Source: Chloranthus sessilifolius
Taxonomy: Eukaryota > Streptophyta > Magnoliopsida > Chloranthales > Chloranthaceae
Assembly (NCBI GenBank): GCA_021018995.1
Contig: JAJIZI010000018.1
Coordinates: forward strand, 736,001-800,000
Direction of reading: 5' to 3'
Length of the DNA: 64,000 nucleotides
The translations under genes and the position numbers were made by a program. The notes beneath the pieces are model-generated. The model worked only from the letters and a program-made list of their open reading frames with translations. It made no database searches and was not told the origin of the DNA. This document shows positions 10,888 to 21,503 of this stretch, in pieces. The stretch's first letter is position 1; the number at the start of each line of letters is the position of its first letter.

Positions 10888-10905
10888 TGGCGCCACTGCC
10901 GGGGA
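10888..10905 (+). other. primer-binding site of RE-3, tRNA-Asp type
   Basis: TGGCGCCACTGCCGGGGA starts six bases after the LTR end. It is complementary to the 3' end of plant tRNA-Asp with one difference (expected TGGCGCCGTTGCCGGGGA, apart from the A at position 8). This is where minus-strand synthesis starts. Confidence 0.9.
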
Positions 10906-11179
10906 ATTTGTTCTAAAATAGGTAGACCTAAGTTTTCACTTTTATTTTTATATCAGTACTAAACTATTCTATTGTTTATACCTGTGCAATTATTCATATC
11001 CAATTTTTAAAGAAGGGAAACTACTTAAAAAGGAATTCTAAAGGTTTGCTGTGAATAATCAGATTTTTTGTTCTGAGTTGTATGTTTGTAGGAGGACTCT
11101 CAGCCCTGAGATTGTCCCACTGAATTTAGAAGTTGAAAGGCTACTACGAATTAAACAAACAACACAGAATTCTGCTACT

Positions 11180-12632
11180 ATGGGTGAGGAACCTCGACTT
11201 TTGAGGGATTACTTCGCTCCTGGTGTGTATAATTCTCCCTTTTGCATTCAATTCCCTACTGTTGAAGGAAATTATGAGATCAAATCATCGACCATCCAAA
11301 TGCTTCCTTCCTTCTATGGGTTGAGTAAGGAAGATCCATACAAACATGTGAATGAATTCTTGGCTCTTTGCACCACATTCAACATAGCTGGACTTGGTCC
11401 AGAAGCAACCAAGCTCAGGCTCTTTCTTTTTCATTAAAGGACAAAGCTAGAGCATGGTTGTCTATGTTAGCACCAAATAGTATCACTTCTTGGAATGATT
11501 TGCAGTGTCAATTTTTAGCCAAATACTTCCCAATGTCTAAAACAAGCCAATTGAGACAAAGTATCATTTCTTTCTCACAAAACACAACTGAAACTTTCCA
11601 TGAAGCATGGGAAAGATTTAAGAATTTTTAAGGCAATGTCCTGATCATCAAATTCTCAGATGGCAGCTGGTTCAAAGCTTCTATCAAGGAATTGATCAAA
11701 AAGGCAAAAATATGGTGGATGCCTCCTGTGGAGGCACCTACTTGCAAAAAATAGTTGAGGAGGTTTGGGACTTATTTGAAGTAATTGGTGAAAACTCAAC
11801 TCAACAGGAATCTCTATCAAGAGATATTGAAAATCCTGCTAGGTTGAACAATCAGCAAACCACCAAAGGAAAGATTTATGAGGTGAATGAGTTGGAAAGA
11901 AAGATGGACAATTTAACCACAAAGTTTGATAGATTGATGGACTCACTTAAAAATCCAATGGTTGCAAGAGTAGAGGAGGCATGTCTGATATGCCAGTCCC
12001 CTACTCATTCAATTGACCAATGTCCTGCTGCACCACAGTTCCCAGATTTAGTGGTGGAACAAGCTCATGCTGCTCAATCATTTGGACAGATGCAGTCAAA
12101 TGAATATCCATGGAGAGGGCACCCCAATTTGAGGTGGAGCCAAGGGAATTATCAATCACAACAGCAGCAGCAACCAAAGAACCAAATGCCTTTCAAAACT
12201 GCACAGCCTTATCAGCAGAATTTTTATGCCAAGCCAAATTTTCAGCAGCCCATTCCACAACAACCTGTGCAGCAATCTGCCCTAGTTCAAATCCCTTCCA
12301 GGTCCCCTTCTTTTGAAGATCAAGTCCTAAATTCACTCCAGAATTTAGGATCTTTAACTCAGACTGTGAACTTTCACAGCCAGAGCGTAAAGAAGATTGA
12401 AGAAACATTAGGACAGCTTTCAAATACTTTGGCCAAAAGAGAGGAAGGAAAGTTACCCCGCCAACCTTTGAACAATCCCAAAGGACAGTTCATGGTTGGA
12501 GAAGCTCCTATTTCACATGAAGAAGTAAAAACTGTCACAACTTTGAGAAGTGGAAGAATTATAAATAACAAAGTGGGTACTGAAGAAGAAAAAAATGAGG
12601 AAAATGATAAAGATATGCAGCAAGAGCGATAA
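11180..12632 (+). pseudogene. gag: gag of RE-3
   Basis: Start chosen at the ATG of MGEEPRLLRDYFAPG, aligned with other gags here; an upstream in-frame ATG at 11051 would add 43 residues of leader. The retrotransposon gag core (PSFYGLSKEDPYKHVNEF, LRLF/SFSLKDKA, VDASCGGTYLQKIVEEVWDLFEV) is complete, followed by an intact CLICQSPTHSIDQC knuckle near 11983, a Gln-rich segment (12150-12300) and a TLRSG motif near 12540. Two frameshifts, near 11430 and near 11630, split it, and it ends at a stop at 12630. Otherwise well preserved. Confidence 0.9.
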
Positions 12633-12748
12633 TGATAGCAAGAAGTGGCGTACGATGTACCTAAAAAAATCAAACAAATGAAAAACAAAAAATTAAAAAA
12701 AAATTTGATAATGCTTCCAAAGCTGTAGATGAAGGACTAGTTCCTCAT

Positions 12749-13534
12749 TTGCCATTTCCTCATGCAATGAAATCAGTATCCCCTTTTGATAAAGGGAACA
12801 CAAAATTAGATGAAATGATGGAGACTTTCAAGCAAGTCAAGATAAATCTACCTTTGCTTGAGGCAATCAAACAAATTCCAGCATATGCAAAATTTTTGAA
12901 AGATGTTTGCACTCACAAAAGACAGTCTAGGATACAGTTATCCAGGAAGGTCTTTGCTGTGGAAAGAGTTAATCAGGTGTTGTCCATTGCCACACCTCCT
13001 AAACTTCAAGATCCTGGAATCCCCACAATCCCTTGCATTATTGGGGAACATACCATTGAAAAGGCTTTATTAGATCTGGGTGCTACTGTCAACCTACTTC
13101 CATATTCTGTATATGAGAAACTAGGTTTGGGAGAATTAAAACCCACTCTTGTGGTGTTACAACTAGCAGACAGATCTGAAAGTAAGCCAGTTGGGATGAT
13201 TGAAGATGTATTGGTGGGAGTAGATAAATTTTTCTATCCTGCTGATTTTCTAGTTTTGGACATGGAACCTACCAAAAGCAAAACTTCCATACCTGTAATT
13301 TTGGGAAGACCATTCCTGGCTACAGCAAATGCTTGCATTCAATGCAGGTCTGGTATTATGGAAGTCTCTTTTGGAAACATGAAGGTAAAATTAAATGTTT
13401 ATAATGCAGTCACACAGCCTCAATTCAGCTTTGAGGAATGTTTTCATGTTGATCTATTGGATGAATTGGTAGAAGGGACTTTACAACCGTTTCTGCAGTG
13501 TGAAGATTTCACCACAGATGCAAAAGATGCTTAG
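12749..13534 (+). pseudogene. pre-protease and aspartic protease of RE-3
   Basis: It continues gag-pol after a stop and frame change around 12633-12748. Residues about 25-60 are the linker DEMMETFKQVKINLPLLEA; the active-site loop ALLDLGATVNLLP lies near 13075, with DLGA in place of the DTGA/DSGA of many retropepsins, as is usual in this branch. The C-terminal part VILGRPFLATANACIQCRSG is intact. A TAG at 13532 interrupts the frame; the same frame resumes and runs into RT. The protease domain itself looks complete. Confidence 0.9.
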
Positions 13535-13588
13535 GGAAATTCTGATGAAGAAACAGTTTGTATCTCAAAGTCTGAGGAAGTAAATGTT

Positions 13589-14875
13589 GTGCAAGGAACT
13601 CATAATCAATCAGTAGGTTTCTCTTCTTGGAAACCTACTACTCTTCCCCTTCCACAAACAGCTAAGGTACCCTTGTTACCTTCTTTTCTCCGCCCACCTG
13701 ATTTAGAACTGAAGCAGCTGCTAGAAAATTTGAAATATGTGTTTTTAAGAGATCATAAATCATTGCCTGAGATTATTTCTTCCTCCCTCACTAAGGAGCA
13801 GGAGGAAGAGCTGTTAATTATTTTGAAAGAACATAGAAGGGTAATTGGCTGGACTATTGCTGATTTGGGAGGAATCAGTCCAGCTGTTTGCATGCACAAA
13901 ATCCATTTGGAAGATGATGCAAAGCCTTCTAGGGAAATGCAAAGGAGGCTGAACCCTCATATGCAAGAAGTGGTCATGAACGAGGTTGTTAAGTTGTTGG
14001 ATGCAGGGGTCATTTACCCCATTTCAGATTCAGCTTGGGTGGCACCTACACAGGTGGTACCTAAGAAATCTGGGATCACTGTTGTAACCTCAGATTCTGG
14101 TGAGCTTATGTCAACCATACAAACAACTGGGTGGAGGGTCTATATTGATTACAGAAAATTAAATTCAATGACCAGAAATGACCATTTTCCTCTCCCATTC
14201 ATTGATCAGATTTTAGATAAGCAAGCAGGAAAAGCTTATTACTATTTTCTTGATGGTTACTCTGGTTACAACCAGATTCCTGTGTACCCACAAGATCAGG
14301 AAAAGACCACATTCACTTGCCCTTTTGGCACTTTTGCCTATAGGAGAATGCCCTTTGGTCTTTGTAATGCCCCTGCTACCTTTCAAAGATGCATGTATTC
14401 CATTTTCTCTGATATGATTGACCAATTTATGGAGATTTATGGATGAGTTTTCAATCTACAGAGACAGTTTTTCCCAGTGTTTACATCATCTCAAATTGGT
14501 ATTACAGAGATGTGAAGAAACCAATCTAATTTTGAGCTAGGAAAAGAGCCATTTCATGGTCACCCAAGGCATTGTCCTTGGCCATGTTGTTTCCCACAAG
14601 GGCATTAAGGTGGACAGAGCAAAAATTGATTTAATTGCACATTTACCACCTCCCAAAACTGTTAAGCAAATCAAAAGTTTTCTGGGACATGCTGGATTTT
14701 ACAGAAGGTTCATTAAGGACTTCAGTAAAATAACCAAGCCACTTTGTCATTTGTTGTGCCAAGATGTCCCTTTTGTTTTCAATAATGAATGCATGAAGGA
14801 ATTTGAATTCTTAAAAAATTGTTTGATTTCAGCTCCAATATTGCGATCTCAGTTATTCACTACCTTTTGAACTGA
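13589..14875 (+). pseudogene. reverse transcriptase of RE-3, broken at the active site
   Basis: The frame is open from 13589 to 14446 and has the fingers and palm motifs: KLLDAGVIYPISDSAWVAP, WRVYIDYRKLNSMT, FLDGYSGYNQIPV and RMPFGLCNAPATFQRCM. At about 14432 the frame shifts by what looks like loss of two T's, and the metal-binding box then reads FMDE instead of FMDD. A TAG replaces a Trp near 14538. Thumb sequence (LGHVVSHKGIKVDRAKIDLI, IKSFLGHAGFYRRFIKDFSKITKPL) is in the frame of 14556-14870. Inactive as it stands. Confidence 0.9.
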
Positions 14876-15222
14876 TGTGTGATGCATCGATTATGCTTTG
14901 GGAGCTGTCCTTGGGCAGAGAAAGGAAAAGCCTCATGTCATAGCTTATGCCAGAGATCAATGATTGATGCACAACTCAATTACACAACAATCGAGAAGGA
15001 GTCGCAATTGTTTTTGCTTTAGAGAAATTCGTCATATGTCTTGGGTTCACAAATAGTGGTGTTCATGACCACTCGCCTTGAAATATCCTTCATCCTAAGA
15101 AGGAGACCAAACCAAGATTAATCAGGTGGATTCTCCTATTACAGGAATTTGATTTACAGATCAAAGATAAAAAGGGGGTGGAGAATGTGGTGGCTGATCA
15201 CCTGTCTAGAATTTTAACTGCT
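14876..15222 (+). pseudogene. RNase H region of RE-3, decayed
   Basis: Fragments of the Ty3/gypsy RNase H are seen across frames: CDAS near 14880, ALGAVLGQRKEKPHVIAYA, a tether KPRLIRWILLLQEFDLQIKDKKG and the end motif NVVADHLSRI near 15190. Several frameshifts and stops between 14870 and 15175 remove any long frame, so this is the most damaged part of pol in RE-3. Confidence 0.8.
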
Positions 15223-16573
15223 GAGATTGATAGGCTGCCTGTCAATGAATCTTTCCCTGATGAGCAACTTTTTGCTATAAGTGTACACACTCCTTGGTTT
15301 GCAAACATAGTCAACTTTTTAGCTACTGGAAGAATTTCTCAACATTGGAATAAAATGGATAAAGATCTTTTCTTCAAAGGTTAAACATTTCATCTGGGAA
15401 GATCCTTATCTGTTTAAGAGTTGTGCAGACCAAATAATAAGAAGATGTGTCCCTGACCAAGAATTTTATAGAATACTTTCTATGTGTCATGAACAGGCCT
15501 GTGGAGGTCATTTTAGTGGAAACAAAAGCTACTGCAAAGGTTTTTGCGTGTGGATTTTATTGGCCTACACTTTTCAAAGATGCTCTGCGACTTGTAAGTC
15601 TTACTTGAAATTGGGCAGCATTTCCAAGAGAAACTCAATGCCTTTACAGCCTATTTTGGTAGTTGAGTTGTTTGATGTTTGGGGGATAGACTTCATGGGT
15701 CCCTTTCCTCCTTCCAATGGGTATAATTTCATTTTAGTAGTTGTGGATTATGTATCCAAATGGATTGAAGCCACAGCCACTAAAACCAATGACCACAAAG
15801 TGGTTCTTAAATTTTTAAAGGATCACATTTTTTCCAGGTTTGGTTTTCCCAGAGCTATTATCAGTGATGGGGGAAGCCATTTTTGTAATAAACATTTTGA
15901 AACTTTATTGAAAAAATACTCTCTGACTCATAGAGTATCCACTCCGTATCATCCACAAACCAGTGGACAAGTGGAGATTTCCAATAGAGAAATCAAACAT
16001 ATACTGGAAAAGACTGTGAAGAAGGACAGAAAGGATTGGTCCTTTAAGCTGAATGATGCATTGTGGGCATATAGGACAGCCTACAAATCCCCAATTGGCA
16101 TGTCCCCATTTAGGTTGGTCTATGGCAAAGCATGCCATTTACCAGTGGAGTTAGAATATAAACCCTTTTGGGCCATTAAAACATTGAACATGGATCTAAC
16201 TATTGCTGGTAATCACAGGAAACTATAACTTGCTGAGTTGGAGGAGCTGAGAATGGATGCATACACAAATTCAAGAGTTTACAAAGAGAAAGTCAAAGCC
16301 TTCCATGATAAAAATTTGTTCAGAAAAGAGTTCACAGCTGGCTCTAAGGTATGGTTATTTAACTCAAAACATAAGTTTTTTCCTGGAAAGCTGAGATCCA
16401 GATTGGAAGGGCCATATGCTGTCATTCAGGCAGCTCCTTCTGGAGCAGTTGACATCCTAGATCCAAGTAATGGAAGAATCTTGAAAGTAAATGGTCCGAG
16501 GCTCAAACCATGCATTGAAAATACCCAGGAGCCTATGCTGCCCATCTATCATCAAGAGCCTCCCCAAATCTGA
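15223..16573 (+). pseudogene. integrase of RE-3
   Basis: Integrase would insert the cDNA. The frame breaks at 15384. From 15482 the zinc-binding N-terminus starts with HEQACGGH; between about 15525 and 15590 the correct frame is displaced and then restored, and the last part of the HHCC finger reads CKSYLK, so the final Cys appears replaced by Tyr. The catalytic core is intact: D in GIDFMGPF, D in ISDGGSHF and E in SGQVEISN, spaced D-35-E. A stop at 16226 precedes the C-terminal SH3-like part (16238-16573: LRSRLEGPYAVIQAAPSGAVDI). Confidence 0.9.
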
Positions 16574-16639
16574 TGGTATACAACTGTACAATATGCTTTT
16601 ATTTCATAGTTTTTGCTTAGTTTCTTTTTCTTTGTTTTT

Positions 16640-17285
16640 ATTCATGATTTATCTCTTTTCGCATCGTTTAAATATGTGAAAAGTTAAGTCGCAAAGTAAA
16701 AATTATCTTTTCGCAAAGTTCAATTTACTTTTCGAAAAGAATCTGGATTTGTAATGAACTGCTCGAAAGCAAGGATTTGCTTTTCGAATAGTTGGTTCTG
16801 AAGCTATTTTCTTTTCGAAATGATGTTTCTGAAGCCATTTTCTTTTCGAAAAGATGTTTCTGAAGCTATTAACTTTTTGAATGGTACTGATGCCATTTGC
16901 AGTTGTAAAAAGGTCTATTTTGGAACTTTTCAAAAACTTAAAAAGGACTTTGCAAAATTAACTCTGAGCATATTTAAACCCTTTCGAAGTAAGGGTTTCA
17001 TATTCGAAAGCTTTCTGAGAACGACCTGTTCCACAGAAACCCTATTTCTCTCTTTCCTTGCGTGATTTGAGAATCTAGCTACACTTCTCTTCACCTTTGT
17101 TCGATCATTTGAGCTTTCAGAGAAGGATTTTAGCTTCTGGTCTGGGGGATTTCAGCAAGCAAGCAACACGTTCAATCAAAAACCCTAGATCTCGATATTT
17201 CTCTGTGCATTCTCTCTATTTATCATTTGAAAATTTTGATTTTGTGTCAGCATCTGTTGTGGGCATTTACATACATAAATTGAGA
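16640..17285 (+). promoter_or_regulatory. putative internal promoter and leader of ORF2, RE-3
   Basis: Between integrase and ORF2 lies a cluster of TTCGAA-type motifs (16690-17010), the same kind as in the U3 of this element, including two exact CTTTTCGAAAAG palindromes. TATTTAAA follows at 16971-16978, 308 nt before the ORF2 ATG. Matching layouts precede ORF2 in RE-2, RE-4 and RE-5. Promoter function is inferred. Confidence 0.55.
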
Positions 17286-19781
17286 ATGGGAAAAGCTAAA
17301 AAATCATTGGCTGCCATGTTCCCAAAATCCTCTGCTAAGAAAGCTAGCAAACCTACCCCAAAGGGAAAAACCAAAACTTCAGCCAAAAGAAAACTATCAA
17401 TGGATAAAGTGGCTAGGATTGAGAAAGGGAAGAAATTGAGACATGAGGAACCCATCCCTACTGCTGCTAGTCCTGAGCCTGAGCTTCCTCCTCTGCCTAT
17501 ACATTTGGTACTGCCAAATCCATTCATTGAAGCTCAGAAACTAATTCCTGAGCTGATTGTGGACGAAACTTTTTTCGTCAACAAATCGGACTGTCTGCTA
17601 TCTTTAAGATACATGAGAGATGCCTCACTAAGCAATATCCTTACCCCTCTGCCAGAGAAAATTTACCCGCGAATGGTGAAGTTATGGTACCAAAACCTGG
17701 TAAAAGTCACTGAAAAAGATGCTGATGTCCCTACCCTGGTTATCTTTATTGATGATTGCGATCTAACTGTCACATATGAAGACATAGGGAATGCTTTGGG
17801 GATACCCTTCCAATTTGATCCTTCTGGTCCATTGGCTGCACCAGAAGCAGCCTCCTTTAGAGAAATGGCTGCACATTTAACCCAAGGAATTGTTGGCACT
17901 GGACAGTCCATAATGAGGAGAGACCTAGCACCCCAATTTTTATTGATGGATTCCATTTTGAGGGGAAGTTTTTATGTCACCGGGCACAGCCAAGAGAGGA
18001 GAACACCAATTCTAGAGGCTCTCTTTCATTTTTCTAAGGGCAGTTTTTCAATGCCCCTATGTTAATTTTTGAAGTCATGGCTGATATTAGTGCCAAGTTG
18101 AAAAAGGAGCAGAAATTAGTTGGACTCCCATTTGGTAGATTGATCACAGCCCTCCTCAGAGCCAAGTTTGACATTGATGACCAGGAGCCATTTGAAGTCA
18201 TAGCCCCTCACAATTTTGGGAAAAAGGCTTGGACTACAAGCCAAGCCATGCTGAAAAGACAGAGAGGAAGGTGAACTTGCACCTGCACCTTCAGCTGTTA
18301 ATGAACCTGCCCCTGCAGCTCCCTTAGAACCGGTTTTGCCAGATCCTGAGATGACCAACTCTTTAGCTGCACCAATTTTTGAAGCGACTCGCAGACCTGT
18401 GGTGACCAGCTTTCTTTAATTGCACCCATTCTTGAAGAAACTATCCTTCCCATGGTGACCACCAATTCTTGAGGAAGTTGGCCTTTTACCCTCCTCACCT
18501 AGTCCAGCTCCTGCCACTTCACCTATCCCAGCTGTCCCATCTCCCATACCCACCATTATCCCAATTGCAGATTCCCCCTCTACACCAACCACTCCAACCA
18601 TACTCACACCACCAATTTCTCCTACCAATGTCGAAGTTTTGGCTGCAGACTTTATTACCCAATCTCCCTGCACTCCTCTGCTCCAAAGCCCCTCAAGTTC
18701 ACCTGCTCATTCAGCCCACACACCTGAAGTATCCCATACACCTGAACCTGAGCCTTTTACTACGGAGGCTTATTCCTCATTAATGGGATCTATTTTTGAA
18801 AATGTGGGGCTTGAACTTGTCCCTATACCTGACCCTCATCATTTCACTCACTTACCTACTTCTCCCTTTACAGCCATTTCACCCATTGCACCTCCACCAT
18901 CCATTTCAGTTTTACCAGTCCCTGCTATACACACCTCCCCCACACCTGCATCTATTAACCAAATACTTGCCTTCCTCCAATCCATCCAACCCCAACTACA
19001 AATCAACACAGATAACCAGTCTGTGACCAATGACCTTCTCCAAACCATAGCCTCCACATCCCACACAATTACTATTACCACTGTACCTACTGTTGATGCC
19101 CATGCTACCCAAACTGAACCGGAGGTAGTATTGGTTGATCTACCCACCCCCACCACCACTGCCCATGCTACCCAAACTGAACCTGAAGTACCTCTGGTTG
19201 AGTCCCCTTCACCACTCCTCACTTTCTTTGATCAAGCCACTCAGACCGACCCTGAAGTCATCCTTCTGGACACTTCTTCTCCCACTCCCAGAGCTGGGAT
19301 ACCTTTTGTCCCCTACCATTCCATTCCCCTTCCCAGATTTGCCACCCTCAGAAGAGCCATGGAAGAAAATCCATATATTTGTAGAGATGTTCTCAAGGGG
19401 TTAGCTGATTTACAAGCCTACATTAGAACCCCTTATGAAAACCAGATTCGGAAATTGGAGTTATTCATGAAATTTGAGAGAGAGAAAATGAAGGACCTGC
19501 TGGGTCAAACTTTTCAGATGGTTCGGAGTGAGCAGCACAAGGTGACCATGTTGCAAGCACAGCTTGACCAGGAAAAACTGAAGACCACTAGACTTGGAAA
19601 GTACATTGGCCTCACCAAAAAGATCAAATCAGAGGAATACACTGAGCTGCAAAACACAATCCAGGAGAAAGCTAAATCAAGTTCAGACTCCAATACTGAT
19701 TCTAGTTCTGACTCTGATAGTGACTCCAGTTCTGATCCCATTGAACCAACTTATGATACAGATTTTGACCCCAGTTATTAA
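17286..19781 (+). pseudogene. ORF2 of RE-3 (plant transposon-type protein)
   Basis: Start at the ATG of MGKAKKSLAAMFPK, aligned with other ORF2 starts. In order: a Lys-rich N-terminus suggestive of nuclear localisation (residues 1-60); a globular domain with LPPRMVKLWYQNL-like and GNALGIPFQF segments and the family core TGHSQERRTPI; then, after frame changes at about 18060 and 18270, a Pro-rich linker with three ATQTE/DPEV repeats (19095-19265); then a coiled coil (19340-19660) and an acidic Ser/Asp tail. It corresponds to the unclassified family named 'putative plant transposon protein'. Biochemical role unknown; position is env-like but I see no signal peptide or membrane segment. Confidence 0.85.
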
Positions 19782-19941
19782 ATCACTTTGTACTTATCTG
19801 TGTTATGAGTTTGTAATATAAAATTCTGGTTTTTCTTGTGAAATTACTGTGCATTTCTGTTCTTTCTTCTTGTCATTATGATTTTTTTTTCCTGATTGTT
19901 CTTTTCTTTGCTTTGGACCTGTGTGGACCCTGCTCCCCTTT

Positions 19942-19955
19942 GGTTTGGGGGTGTG
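19942..19955 (+). other. second (inner) purine-tract motif of RE-3
   Basis: GGTTTGGGGGTGTG lies 160 nt after the ORF2 stop and 1.56 kb before the 3' LTR. It repeats the core of the true PPT at 21491. Confidence 0.65.
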
Positions 19956-21490
19956 ACAGAAATGTCAATAATCAATAATTGAGTTAACATCAGTACAGCT
20001 TATGATCAGTGGAATTTTTGAAAATGAAGTAATTTCACACCTGCTGTTTTGAAAAAAATGAAGAAATTAAAAACTTTTTGAAATTAATTTCTAGTGTAAT
20101 TCTAATACTTTCATGAAATGAATGTCAGGAAATTTCCAAAAGAAAATTGATGTTTTAGTAAACTTAAAAAGAGGGAAAACAGTGATGATACACCTTAGGA
20201 ATTTGATAAAAAAACACACCCAGTGAGGTTTGGGCCTGAAATGTATACTTTGGAGGTATGAATTGGCAATTTTTTCTGCTTTTGGGACTGATTGAACCTG
20301 TTTACTTGCACTAGAAGTTACACATATCCAAATTGAAATAATTTGACAGCACTCGTGATATTAAGACATGATGTAAGGCCTCCTTTTGGACAGTTTGAAC
20401 CTTACAAAGCCCCACCTTTTGAAACTGCCCTTGATACACACCATTTGAGCTTTACAAATCTAAGATTTCTTTGAAACCTCATCTAATAACCTCATCAACT
20501 TCATTTAGCCTAACCCTCACTCTGAGAAGTCAAACGATAAAGGGAAAGAAGCTGAAGAAAGGAGAATTGAGTAACAGTTTGACAACAAAAGAAGAATAAA
20601 AATTGAAGGCAATGTTGTACCAGCAGAAGAAATGTGGAATTTCAGTCAATGCTAATTTGAAAAAAAAAAAAAAAAAGAGAAAAAGATGGCCACTTTGGCT
20701 CTAGAAATTCAAAGAAGAAGATGAAAATATGCTGAATTAAAGAAGGTTTGTGTATCACCTACTTACCTTGACTGACTTCTCAATTTTTGAACACCATTCC
20801 ACCCCTTTATTCTTGATAAATTTCACCCATAAGCCAGATTACAACCCAAGTAAAGTCCTTACTGATCAATGATGGATTGAGTTGTCACATGGAGATGAGA
20901 ATTTGTGTAATCTATGGTGAAAAGAGCAGCGATTTCAGAACTAAAAAGCAATGCCTATGCTCATGCTTACAGTCCTATTTGAGGGCTGTAACTGCTCTTG
21001 AGCCGTGTGAAATAGTACAACCCTCTTACTTGCATGTTGAGTGAAAATCCTGGAGAAAGTTGGGTTTGAAATCAATTCATTGGGGTAACATCAAAGCTGG
21101 ATTCTTAAATAGAGGGAAAGCTGTTCATTCATTTTTCTTGTAAATAACTTTTGACATAAATTGACTGAATGGTAACAAGAATTACAGCAGAATGTTAGTT
21201 TTGAACTGATGTTTTTCTTGAAAATCTTCTTACAACATGACTGATGCAGGTATGAATAATCTGATTGGATGAAAGTTTGCAGTAACAGAACTGCAGTGAT
21301 CTTAGCTGATTTATTGAAGAAGTTTGTGGGTACCTTCACTGAAAACCCTCAGGAGACTTCACTCCTCCACTAGGGATCACCTTGGGGTTTAAAAGGCTTG
21401 TTGCATATGCTAAATGCAACTGTGCTCCCTACAAAAGTGGTTGTTTACTTTGTTTTTAATTTTGTCTTTGCTCAGGGACTAGCAAAGCTT
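19956..21490 (+). other. 3' non-coding tail of RE-3
   Basis: No credible gene. It shares blocks with the tail of RE-5, for example CTAGAAGTTA..., TGACAGCACTC and GGACAGTTTGA. It contains a run of 17 A (20660-20676), and the conserved block ending TCACTGAAAACC is at about 21335-21350. Confidence 0.7.
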
Positions 21491-21503
21491 AGGTTTGGGG
21501 GTG
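21491..21503 (+). other. polypurine tract of RE-3
   Basis: AGGTTTGGGGGTG directly abuts the TGTTGAG of the 3' LTR. Confidence 0.9.

Noticed and set aside
18639-19781. Independent gene starting at 18639
   Set aside because: It is collinear with the C-terminal half of ORF2 in the other elements; the break before it is a frameshift inside one ORF2.
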